From the NCBI GenBank assembly GCA_902602695.1, contig CACKRO010000005.1, positions 1 to 64,000 on the forward strand: a stretch of 64,000 nucleotides of DNA. The letters run 5' to 3'. This stretch comes from an uncultured Alphaproteobacteria bacterium. GTDB lineage: Bacteria > Pseudomonadota > Alphaproteobacteria > HIMB59 > GCA-002718135. Of the stretch, positions 8,500-17,290 are shown one piece after another. Each line of letters opens with the position of its first letter. Within the stretch, counting starts at the first letter, position 1. Under the pieces are notes generated by a model that searched no databases, had not been told where the DNA came from, and saw only the letters and a list, made by a program, of their open reading frames with translations. A program made the position numbers and the translations under genes.

Positions 8500-9801
8500 A
8501 TGGGCAAAGGACAAAAATTATATTCAAAAGCAAAACAGATTGTTGCTGGTGGAAATATGCTTTTGTCAAAAAGACCTGAAATGTTTTTACCCGAACATTG
8601 GCCTGCTTATTTTAGTAAAACAAAAGGCTGTGAGGTTTGGGATCTTGATGGAAATAAATATATTGATACCTTAATGATGCCAGGAACTAATTCACTTGGA
8701 TATAGCCATCCAGAAGTTGATGAAGCTGTGAAGGAAACAATTAGTAATGGTAATATGTCTTCTCTTAATGCTCCAGAAGAAGTTGAACTTACTGAGAGGT
8801 TAGTTGAATTACATCCATGGGCTGATATGGCAAGATTTGCAAGATCTGGTGGTGAAGCTAATTCAGTTGCCATTCGTCTTTCAAGAGCTGCATCTGGAAA
8901 AGACAATGTAGCTTTTTGCGGATATCATGGTTGGCATGACTGGTACTTAGCTTCAAATTTATCTGACTCAAAAGGGTTAGATGGTCACTTACTACCCGGT
9001 TTAGATCCTCATGGTGTACCACAAAATCTAAAAGGAAGTGTATACCCCTTTGAATATAATAATTTTGATAAACTAGAAAACTTAGTCAAAACAAAAAATA
9101 TAGGCGTTATCAAAATGGAAGTTTACCGAAATAAAGAACCAGAAAATAATTTTTTACACCGCGTTAGAAAATTAGCTAATGATAATAATATTGTTTTAGT
9201 TTTTGATGAATGTACATCAGGATTTAGAAAAAATTATGGTGGCTTACATAAGCTATATGATGTTGAGCCTGACGTCGCTATGTTTGGTAAAGCACTTGGT
9301 AACGGATATGCTGTGACTGCTGTTCTTGGAAAAAGAGATGTAATGCAAGCAGCTGAAAAATCTTTTATAAGTAGTACTTTTTGGACTGAAAGAATTGGAT
9401 CTAGTGCTGGACTAGCTACACTAAAAGTTATGGATAACGAAAAGTCTTGGGAAAGGATTTCAAAAACTGGTGAATATGTAAATAGTGAATGGATAAAATT
9501 ATCAAAAGAATTTGATCTTCCAATTACTATTAGTGGTTTAGCGGCACTCACAACCTTTTCATTTAAAAGTGAAAAAGCATTAGCTTATAAAACATTTATT
9601 ACTCAAGAAATGCTTAAAAAAGGCTATCTTGCTGCAACTGCAGTCTATGTTTGTACTGCACACACAAAAGAAATTATTAATGGTTATATTGAAAATATAC
9701 GCCCAATCTTTCAGACAATAAAAGAGTGTGAAGATGGAAAAGATATTATGGATTTATTAGAAGGTCCTATTGCACATAATGGTTTTAAAAGACTAAACTA
9801 A
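8500..9801 (+). CDS. Class III aminotransferase, glutamate-1-semialdehyde aminomutase-like
   Basis: CEVWDLDGNKYID, ARSGGEANSVAIRLSRAA, FCGYHGWHDWY, PLP-lysine context AMFGKALGNGYAV. Confidence 0.85.
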   Translation: MGKGQKLYSKAKQIVAGGNMLLSKRPEMFLPEHWPAYFSKTKGCEVWDLDGNKYIDTLMMPGTNSLGYSHPEVDEAVKETISNGNMSSLNAPEEVELTERLVELHPWADMARFARSGGEANSVAIRLSRAASGKDNVAFCGYHGWHDWYLASNLSDSKGLDGHLLPGLDPHGVPQNLKGSVYPFEYNNFDKLENLVKTKNIGVIKMEVYRNKEPENNFLHRVRKLANDNNIVLVFDECTSGFRKNYGGLHKLYDVEPDVAMFGKALGNGYAVTAVLGKRDVMQAAEKSFISSTFWTERIGSSAGLATLKVMDNEKSWERISKTGEYVNSEWIKLSKEFDLPITISGLAALTTFSFKSEKALAYKTFITQEMLKKGYLAATAVYVCTAHTKEIINGYIENIRPIFQTIKECEDGKDIMDLLEGPIAHNGFKRLN

Positions 9802-11285
9802 TCTAAAGAAATAACTTTATTCCCAATTTTTTTGAAGGGCAATCTTTTTAAGTTACTTGTACATAGACCTTGACTATCAATATAGAAACTCTGAGAAGCA
9901 ATTGGATCGTAAGCATCCTTATGAGACACAGCTGCTTTGATTATTATTAGTTTTGCATCTTTAGGATTAATCCCTTGCGAAATTAGTTGTCCCAAATCCA
10001 TTGGTGGTGTTTTAATTGAAGTAAGCAACAATGTTAATTGATCATTTTTCAAAACAGCTGAGGGACCCATATTAATTTTTGTTCCCATCATTGAAGCTAA
10101 GTGAGATTTTTTATTTTCAAGCTCAAAGGCTCCATCAGAAATTTTTTCCAATTTTGCTTTTATTAAGATAGGCTTACCATGAAATAGATCAAACTTTGCC
10201 CCAATATTTAATTCGATTTCATCATTCATCTGAGCTTTGTGACAAGTATCTGCTGCTTCGGGATCATTTATAATTGCAACAATGCCAGTATGATTAGTTT
10301 GTAATAAGCGATTTAATAAATCAGTTGCATCGCCTGGTGTTCCACCTCCAATATTATCAGCTGGTTCAATTAATAATATTGGTTTTTTAATATCAGTAAT
10401 TTTATCAATTGCTTTTAAAGCTTCATCTAATGAATTTTCTTTTGGATAACCATTCTTAATCTTTGCTTCTAATATAGTTACTAAGTTATCGAGGTATTTT
10501 TTTGCCTGACTAGTATTTCCTCTTGTACAACAATTTATACTAAAACCACATTCCGGAATATCTGCATATGAATATCCTGCCATAACATTGATACAAATAA
10601 TCTCTGGATCGTTTTTCTCTATCTTTAAAGCTTCTTCTAAAATTGTTTTCATCGGATCATTTGCCGTTCCAACACCAGTTGGCGGGAGAATATAATTTGT
10701 ACCTAAATGTATTTGTTCTACCTTTGGATCTAAAAAAAGATCATTTAAAATTGATGCAGCTTTTATTGCCGTTTCTCTTGAATCGCTGTGGGGGTTTTTT
10801 CTATACGCATAGACACACGTACTATTCTTAATCATACTTTCAGAAACATTAGCATGTAAATCTAAAACTGCTACAACTGGAATAGAAATATTTTCTTTAG
10901 ATAAAAAACTTTGAATATCCCTAAGAAAATCACCCTCAAAATCATCGTGATTTTTACTTACCATAGCTCCATGAAGAATTAAAAAAATTGCATCTATATT
11001 GTGACTAGAGAATTTTAATTTTTCAAAAAAATTTTTTTTAAAATAATTTTCTGATTCTTCATCTACTGTACCTGATGGCCTGGCTGACATTTGAATGCCT
11101 GGAATAATATTCCATTTTTTCTGAAAAGCATATTCTATGAAACCATCTGTTGGAGATCCATTGCCAATGTTTTCATTAATTATTTCTTTATCATGATAAA
11201 TAATGAAATCTTTTAAGGTAGTTGGCTCACCTAAAAATGTATGTGTTTCATGATATATGCCTGAAAGAAAAATATTTTTAGACAT
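9798..11285 (-). CDS. M81 family metallopeptidase / MlrC-like protein
   Basis: IFLSGIYHETHTF, HGAMVSKNHDDFEGDFL, LDLHANVS, YRKNPHSDSRETA, PADNIGGGTPGDAT: MlrC hallmarks. Confidence 0.88.
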   Translation of the reverse strand: MSKNIFLSGIYHETHTFLGEPTTLKDFIIYHDKEIINENIGNGSPTDGFIEYAFQKKWNIIPGIQMSARPSGTVDEESENYFKKNFFEKLKFSSHNIDAIFLILHGAMVSKNHDDFEGDFLRDIQSFLSKENISIPVVAVLDLHANVSESMIKNSTCVYAYRKNPHSDSRETAIKAASILNDLFLDPKVEQIHLGTNYILPPTGVGTANDPMKTILEEALKIEKNDPEIICINVMAGYSYADIPECGFSINCCTRGNTSQAKKYLDNLVTILEAKIKNGYPKENSLDEALKAIDKITDIKKPILLIEPADNIGGGTPGDATDLLNRLLQTNHTGIVAIINDPEAADTCHKAQMNDEIELNIGAKFDLFHGKPILIKAKLEKISDGAFELENKKSHLASMMGTKINMGPSAVLKNDQLTLLLTSIKTPPMDLGQLISQGINPKDAKLIIIKAAVSHKDAYDPIASQSFYIDSQGLCTSNLKRLPFKKIGNKVISLD

Positions 11286-12195
11286 TAAGTATTTCTTCTA
11301 ACTCAATATTTGCTTGTTCTTTTATTTTTTCTACATCTTCTGCGGTTGCACCGTCATATGGCCAAAGAACTTTTTCCGATACTGGGCCCCAGCCACCAAC
11401 AGATGCAAGTAACTTATCTAAACCAGTATTCGAAAGCTTGCTAGCAAAGGGTAAAATATATTGTTTCATAAAGTGTAGTACTTTTGCTTCTAATGCTTTT
11501 GCTTTTTCATAGTCTTTTTCAATTAGATCCCAAATTTTAACAGCGCCATTTGGACTTAAACATGCAACATTAGAATAGGATCCATTTGCTCCTATGGGTT
11601 TTCCATATACAACGGTATGTCCAGGTACAAACACAGAAAAGTCCTCTAATAATTCTCTTCTTTTTGAATACCATTGCTCATCACCACCTACACATTTAAT
11701 TCCTACAAGATTTGGAACTGATTTATTTAATAAACTAATCTCTTCAAGAGAAAGAAGGACTTTTGCATGAGGTGGATTATATAAAATCATATATACATCT
11801 TCGACCACTTCTTGCATTCCTAATATAAAATTCTTTGACTCATTAAATGTTGGAGGCCACCAGTCAGGAAGAGTTATTTGAAATCCATTTGGTTTTAGGC
11901 TGACCATACGCTTTGCTCTTTCACGGCATATTCTTGGATTAGTATGACTTAATCCAAGTTGAAATTTTTTTTTCTTCTTTAAAGCAATAGATGAAACTAT
12001 TTCGGATAGCCTATCAAACTCAGTTTCTGTTTGATTATGACATTCGGCAGCAGTTCCGTTTGTATAGATTCCATGAATATTAGAATCACATAAAATATGA
12101 ATTTGTTCTTCAAATGCAGGCCAATCAATTTGATTATTATTTATAGGTAAAAGAATTGTTCCCCAAATTCCCTTTGGCTTCTCTAGTTGTTTCAT
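11278..12195 (-). CDS. Dihydrodipicolinate synthase family protein
   Basis: Second DHDPS-family protein in window; IHGIYTNGTAAECHNQTETEF, VYMILYNPPHAK, VGIKCVGG (Schiff-base Lys). Confidence 0.8.
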   Translation of the reverse strand: MKQLEKPKGIWGTILLPINNNQIDWPAFEEQIHILCDSNIHGIYTNGTAAECHNQTETEFDRLSEIVSSIALKKKKKFQLGLSHTNPRICRERAKRMVSLKPNGFQITLPDWWPPTFNESKNFILGMQEVVEDVYMILYNPPHAKVLLSLEEISLLNKSVPNLVGIKCVGGDEQWYSKRRELLEDFSVFVPGHTVVYGKPIGANGSYSNVACLSPNGAVKIWDLIEKDYEKAKALEAKVLHFMKQYILPFASKLSNTGLDKLLASVGGWGPVSEKVLWPYDGATAEDVEKIKEQANIELEEILNV

Positions 12196-12196
12196 T

Positions 12197-13117
12197 TTAA
12201 TGCTTATGTAATTGATCTTCTGCTTGCTTAATTATGTCTACGCCTACTCTATCACTCCATCCTTGAATTAACCTTTTAGTTACAGGCCCTACTTTTCCAT
12301 CAGCAATAGGCATTCCATTAAATTTTGTTGCAGGCATAATTGAATATGGCGTACTAGTCATAAACATTTCATCTGCAGTAGCTAAATCATAAGGTTGGAT
12401 TACAGCTTCAATTACTTCTATATCTAAGGAACGAGCTATTTCCATAGTTGAATTTCTTGTAAGTCCCTCTAAACAATTTGCAGTGGTTGGTGTGATTAAT
12501 TTTCCATCTTTGATCATAAAAATATTTCCACCTTTATTCTCAGCAACATTTCCATCAATATCAAGAATGACACTTTGAGCATCAGGATCAACCAATTTAG
12601 CTTCAATTTCAGCTAATGTATAAAATAGTCTACTTCTATTCTTAATTCTTGCATCTAATGATTGTGAGGGCACCATTCTTGTTGGAGGAGTTACTGCATG
12701 ACAACCTTTTGTATAAAATGGTGCCCATAAAACTAGATTCATAGGCTGGGTGTAAATCATAACAGTTGGTTTGGAGACTTGTAAAGCTGGGTTTCCTCCA
12801 GTTATTGAATGTCCTCGAGAAATATTATGGACAAGCCAGCAATCCTCATTTGCCTTATATTCATCTTTATTAATCTCTAATAAATCGAGACTTACTTTTT
12901 TCATTTCCTCCATTGTCATTTGAGGATCAATGCGTGTCAGTTTAAAAGACTTATAAAGTCTCTCCAAATGATCGTCTAATTTAAATGGTACGTGATTAAA
13001 AGTTCTTGTTGATTCAGTAACTGTATCACCTAAAAGAACAGCACTATCAAAAATAGAAATTTTGGCCTCTATTTCAGGTACAATTTCACCAGAAATATAC
13101 ACTTTTCTGTTATGCAT
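12197..13117 (-). CDS. Class IV aminotransferase (branched-chain/D-amino acid aminotransferase-like)
   Basis: SIFDSAVLLGDTVTESTRTF, RIKNRSRLFYTLAE, NVAENKGGNIFMIKDGKLITP, CLEGLTRNSTMEIA. Confidence 0.88.
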   Translation of the reverse strand: MHNRKVYISGEIVPEIEAKISIFDSAVLLGDTVTESTRTFNHVPFKLDDHLERLYKSFKLTRIDPQMTMEEMKKVSLDLLEINKDEYKANEDCWLVHNISRGHSITGGNPALQVSKPTVMIYTQPMNLVLWAPFYTKGCHAVTPPTRMVPSQSLDARIKNRSRLFYTLAEIEAKLVDPDAQSVILDIDGNVAENKGGNIFMIKDGKLITPTTANCLEGLTRNSTMEIARSLDIEVIEAVIQPYDLATADEMFMTSTPYSIMPATKFNGMPIADGKVGPVTKRLIQGWSDRVGVDIIKQAEDQLHKH

Positions 13118-13119
13118 TT

Positions 13120-13899
13120 TTATAATTTATTTTTTGATTTTAATTCTGCTTTTAATTGTTCTTGTTCCATTTTCTCTTTCTGTTTGTCGTGTTTTGCAGA
13201 AACACCATGATAAACAAAACCAAAAGCTCTTCGTGATCTAGTTTTGGATTTATTGGGATCAGCAAAATGAATAATTTTAGCATGGTGCATTAAAAACATT
13301 CCAGCTTTACCTTCAAACTTTACGGTATTTTTTTGGTCCTCTTCAGTTCCAAAATCAGTAACCCCTTTTGAAAATCCTAAAATTTCTGATTTGCCATGTG
13401 GTCTATATCCTTCATATTTATGTGAACCTTTGACATAATGAATACATCCATTTTCATCATCAACATCTTCTAAAGCAAGCCATCCTGTTACGGCCTTATC
13501 ATTATTTAAATTAAAATAATAGCCATCTTGATGAGGTGGTGTTGGATTACTTTTACCTGGTGGTTTATTAAAATATTCCATAGCTCTAGGAATCACTTCC
13601 TCACCTAAAGCGTTCGCAGCTAATTCTTTTATTTTACTATAGTGAAATAGATCATGAAAGAAAGCGTCGTATTCTTCTAACTTTTGCATTTGCATTAAAG
13701 TATCTTTGTTCTCTTTATCAACGTAATACACTTCCCCTTCTTTCATTTTAGGAACACAGTCTTTAATATATCTATCAAACTCATTATTTATAAGCTCCAT
13801 ATCAGACTTCGAAAAAAGTTCAGGAATATGATTATAACCATTCTCATCATAAATTTTTTTTAAATCACTTAATTCAGGGGTGTTGGTATTAAAATTCAT
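13120..13899 (-). CDS. Phytanoyl-CoA dioxygenase (PhyH) family protein, copy 1
   Basis: Fe(II) motif HQDGYYF with distal His (HHAKIIHFADPNKS); NGCIHYVKGSHK. Confidence 0.9.
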   Translation of the reverse strand: MNFNTNTPELSDLKKIYDENGYNHIPELFSKSDMELINNEFDRYIKDCVPKMKEGEVYYVDKENKDTLMQMQKLEEYDAFFHDLFHYSKIKELAANALGEEVIPRAMEYFNKPPGKSNPTPPHQDGYYFNLNNDKAVTGWLALEDVDDENGCIHYVKGSHKYEGYRPHGKSEILGFSKGVTDFGTEEDQKNTVKFEGKAGMFLMHHAKIIHFADPNKSKTRSRRAFGFVYHGVSAKHDKQKEKMEQEQLKAELKSKNKL

Positions 13900-14660
13900 A
13901 TTAAATTTTTCTCCTTCATTTCTTTTCGAAGTTTTTCTTGATAAGCATCATGTGCTTCTTGATTTATTTCTGCACTTTCTCCATAATAAATAAATCCCAG
14001 TGCTTTTCTAGTTCTTGTTTGAGATTTATTTCCTTCAGCCCAGTGTATTGTTTTAGCATTGTGAATTAAAAAAGTTCCTGGCTCTCCAGGAAAAAAGACT
14101 GTATTTTTTTTATCTTCCTCATTTCCAAAATCAGTAATACCTTGAGAAAAACCTAACACATTTGATCTACCATGTGGCCTATATTCAGATTTATGAGAAC
14201 CTTTTACATAATGAATACATCCATTTTCTTCATCTACTTTTTCTAGAGCCAACCAACAAGTAACGGCATTGTGTTTTTTTAACATAAAGTAATAACCATC
14301 CTGATGTGGTGGTGTTGGCTTTCCAATTCCTGGTGGTTTATTAAAAAATTGTAAATTTTTGGGCTCAGCTTTTTCTCGTAAAACTATTTCTGCAACTTCT
14401 CTAATAGGGGAATTTTCAATTAATTCTTTAAAGTAATCATCATAAGTAAACATTTGCTGTAGTTGCTTTATAGAAGTTTTGTCATCTTTATTTTCATAAA
14501 ATATATGATGATCAGGTACATTAGGCGTAACTTCTTTTATGTATCTAGATAATTCAATCTTAATCTCTTCTATTTTATCAATTGAAAATAATGGGTTTAT
14601 TGCAATATAGCCGTTGTCATCAAATTTAGATTGAAGATTTTGATCATTAAAAGTTGACAT
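13896..14660 (-). CDS. Phytanoyl-CoA dioxygenase (PhyH) family protein, copy 2 (tandem paralog)
   Basis: HQDGYYFMLKKHNAVTCWLALEKVDEENGCIHYVKGSHKSEYRPHG; strongly similar to the neighbouring ORF. Confidence 0.9.
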   Translation of the reverse strand: MSTFNDQNLQSKFDDNGYIAINPLFSIDKIEEIKIELSRYIKEVTPNVPDHHIFYENKDDKTSIKQLQQMFTYDDYFKELIENSPIREVAEIVLREKAEPKNLQFFNKPPGIGKPTPPHQDGYYFMLKKHNAVTCWLALEKVDEENGCIHYVKGSHKSEYRPHGRSNVLGFSQGITDFGNEEDKKNTVFFPGEPGTFLIHNAKTIHWAEGNKSQTRTRKALGFIYYGESAEINQEAHDAYQEKLRKEMKEKNLI

Positions 14661-14756
14661 AATTTAATAAAATTATGGTAACTGAAATTAAAAAGATAGC
14701 TAGTAAAAATTAATTATTTACCATATTTTCTTAATTAAATTATAAATCATAAGAGA

Positions 14757-15599
14757 ATGCAAAAAAAATATAAAAGAGTTTTTTCTATAAACAATGATCT
14801 AGGATATAGAAATTATACTGTCAGAGATTTAATAAATTTAAAAGGTAAGAAAAAGCTAACGCAAGTAAGAGTTACAACAGTGGAAGAAGCTGCAGCCGCT
14901 GAAGAAGCAGGAATTGATTTATTATTAACTGGACCAGGAAAAGATTTTCCAAATATTAGAAAAGCTGCTTCAAAAACTTTTATAACTGTTGGTGTACCTT
15001 TTATTGAGAACCCATCAAAAAGAGAAGCTACAAAAAAAGCATTCGAAATTATTGAGGCTGGTGCTGATTCACTAATGTGTCAAAATTGGAATCTTGAATG
15101 GATGGCACATTTAAGTAAATTTAGAATTCCCTTTCAAAGTCATGTTGGTTTTATTCCAAGAAGAACAACATGGATAGGTGGCATTAGATCTTTTGGAAAG
15201 ACAGCAATTGAAGCTGCAGAATTATTTAGAGATATAAAGGATATTGAGAAAACTGGTGCATGGGGCATAGAAGTAGAACTCGTTCCAGAAAATATTTTAG
15301 AAGTTATTACAAAGCACACATCACTTGTTACTATTTCAATTGGTTCGGGAATAGCTGCGGATGCTCAATTTTTATTTGCTGAAGATATATTAGGACAGAG
15401 TAAAATAAGTTTTCCAAGACATGCAAAAAAATATAAAAATTTTGATAAAATATTAAGTGATATTCAAAAAGAAAGAATTGATGCTTTCAAAAAGTATAAA
15501 ACAGAAGTTCAAAAAAATAAATTTCCAACAAAAAAACATACTGTTTCAATTAAAAAAATAGAATTAAATAAATTTAGAAAGTTTCTGCAACAACATTAA
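14757..15599 (+). CDS. PanB-like (3-methyl-2-oxobutanoate hydroxymethyltransferase-like / PEP mutase superfamily) protein, copy 1
   Basis: HVGFIPRRTTWIGGIRSFGKTAIEAAELFRDIKDIEKTGAWGIEVELVPENILEVITKHTSLVTISIGSG resembles the C-terminal part of PanB; N-terminal metal motif not conserved. Confidence 0.7.
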   Translation: MQKKYKRVFSINNDLGYRNYTVRDLINLKGKKKLTQVRVTTVEEAAAAEEAGIDLLLTGPGKDFPNIRKAASKTFITVGVPFIENPSKREATKKAFEIIEAGADSLMCQNWNLEWMAHLSKFRIPFQSHVGFIPRRTTWIGGIRSFGKTAIEAAELFRDIKDIEKTGAWGIEVELVPENILEVITKHTSLVTISIGSGIAADAQFLFAEDILGQSKISFPRHAKKYKNFDKILSDIQKERIDAFKKYKTEVQKNKFPTKKHTVSIKKIELNKFRKFLQQH

Positions 15600-15601
15600 T
15601 T

Positions 15602-16447
15602 ATGAAAAATAAATTCAAAAAAGTTTACTCTCTTGCACATGAAGCTGGTTATAGAAACTATACCGTGAAAGATTTAATAAATTTAAAAGGTAAGAAAAAA
15701 TTAACACAGATAAATGTTGTATCGCCTGAAGAAGCTGCAGCTGCAGAAGCTGCGGGCATAGATATGATTATTTGTGGGGTAGATCAGTTAAAAGAAATTC
15801 GTGAAGCTGCACCCAATACATTTTTAACGTGTGGAATAAAATATACTGAGCATGCTTCCAAAGAAAGTATGATGAAGAAGGTATTTGAATTAATAGAAAT
15901 TGGTATAGACTCTATACACACCAATTCTTGGAATATAAATTTTATTAAATATTTAAGTGATTTTAATATCCCTTTTCAAGGGCACGTAGGTTTTGTTCCA
16001 ATGAAATCAACGTGGACAGGGGGTGTGAAACCAGTTGGGAAAAGTTCAGCTGAAGCTATTAAAGTTTATCATGATATAAAAGAATTAGAAAAAATTGGTG
16101 CTTGGGCTATAGAGGTTGAATGTGTACCGGAGGATGTTTTAAAAGAAATAACAAAAGACACCAAAGCTTTGACTATTTCCATAGGATCAGGCAGATATGC
16201 AGATATTCAATTTTTGTTTGGTGAAGATATTTTGGGATATCACTTCAATTCAACTACAACGCCTAGACATGCAAAAAAATATAAAGATTTTAATAAGACA
16301 TACGAAAAGTTACAAAAGGATAGGATAGATGCTTTTAAGGAATATCAGAAGGATGTAGTAAATAAGAAATTTCCATCAAAAAGTAATGTTGTTTTTGCCG
16401 AAAAAAAAGAACTAGAAAAATTTAAAAAATTAATGAAAAAAATCTAA
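15602..16447 (+). CDS. PanB-like protein, copy 2 (tandem paralog)
   Basis: HVGFVPMKSTWTGGVKPVGKSSAEAIKVYHDIKELEKIGAWAIEVECVPEDVLKEIT...ISIGSG; similar to copy 1 along its length. Confidence 0.7.
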   Translation: MKNKFKKVYSLAHEAGYRNYTVKDLINLKGKKKLTQINVVSPEEAAAAEAAGIDMIICGVDQLKEIREAAPNTFLTCGIKYTEHASKESMMKKVFELIEIGIDSIHTNSWNINFIKYLSDFNIPFQGHVGFVPMKSTWTGGVKPVGKSSAEAIKVYHDIKELEKIGAWAIEVECVPEDVLKEITKDTKALTISIGSGRYADIQFLFGEDILGYHFNSTTTPRHAKKYKDFNKTYEKLQKDRIDAFKEYQKDVVNKKFPSKSNVVFAEKKELEKFKKLMKKI

Positions 16448-17260
16448 ATGGAAATTAGTAAATTAGTTAGAAGATTAAATGATAATGAAATATCACAGTA
16501 TGAAGATAAGGGTTATATCAAAGGTCTGCCTGTATTTTCTCAAGATGGTGTTAAAGATCTTCAAAAACTTTTTTTAGATTTAAGTAATAGACTGCCCGCA
16601 GACGTTAACATAAATAAAACTAATATGTGGCATAAAGCGAGTAAAAAATTTTATGATTTAGCACATACGCCGGCTATTCTTGATTATGTGGAGGATCTTT
16701 TAGGGCAAAATTTTTTCCTTTGGGGTGGACAATTTTTTTACAAAGCAGCTAAGAGTAAAGGTGTTGTTCCTTGGCATCAAGATTCTCAATATTGGCCTTT
16801 AAATCCATCAAACTCTGTTACAGTTTGGTTAGCAGTATATGATACAGATAAATCTAATTCAGCAATGAAAATAGTATCGGAAAGTCATAAAACAAAAAAA
16901 TTTTTACATAAAGTTAATGAAGATAAAAATTATGATTTAAACCAAGAAGTATCTAATGATCAAATTGATAAAGAAAAAATAGTATATATGAATTTAAAAG
17001 CTGGTGAAATTTCTCTTCATTCAGATGCTCTTTTACATGGTTCTGATGCAAACCATTCAAATAATCCTAGATGTGGAATTACTTTAAGATATTCTCCTTC
17101 AAATGTTAAAGCAGATTTATCAGAGTGGCCTTTTTTTTCTGTTCAAATAGCTAGAGGTGAAACAAATCACTATTTAAATCCTATTGCTCCTATGCCGAGA
17201 GGTGAAGCAACCCCTGTTAAGGGCTTTCAATTTCATCATGAATTTGAAAGTGAGTGGTGA
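16448..17260 (+). CDS. Phytanoyl-CoA dioxygenase (PhyH) family protein, third copy (divergent)
   Basis: WHQDSQYWPL (HxD), MKIVSESHK, HSDALLHGSDANHSNNPRCGITLRY. Confidence 0.85.
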   Translation: MEISKLVRRLNDNEISQYEDKGYIKGLPVFSQDGVKDLQKLFLDLSNRLPADVNINKTNMWHKASKKFYDLAHTPAILDYVEDLLGQNFFLWGGQFFYKAAKSKGVVPWHQDSQYWPLNPSNSVTVWLAVYDTDKSNSAMKIVSESHKTKKFLHKVNEDKNYDLNQEVSNDQIDKEKIVYMNLKAGEISLHSDALLHGSDANHSNNPRCGITLRYSPSNVKADLSEWPFFSVQIARGETNHYLNPIAPMPRGEATPVKGFQFHHEFESEW

Positions 17261-17290
17261 AGAAATTAAATTTTAACTAGTATAAAATAA

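Noticed and set aside
8483-8674. 63-aa ORF MHRLIKWAKDKNY... overlapping the start of the class III aminotransferase
   Set aside because: Alternate-frame overlap of the strongly supported 8500-9801 CDS.
8500-9801. Calling the class III aminotransferase hemL
   Set aside because: GSA-like family, but located at the end of a sugar-catabolic operon; likely a paralog with a different substrate.
14757-16447. Annotating the tandem PanB-like genes as panB (pantothenate synthesis)
   Set aside because: Key metal-ligand motifs are not visible and the genomic context is catabolic; kept as PanB-like only.
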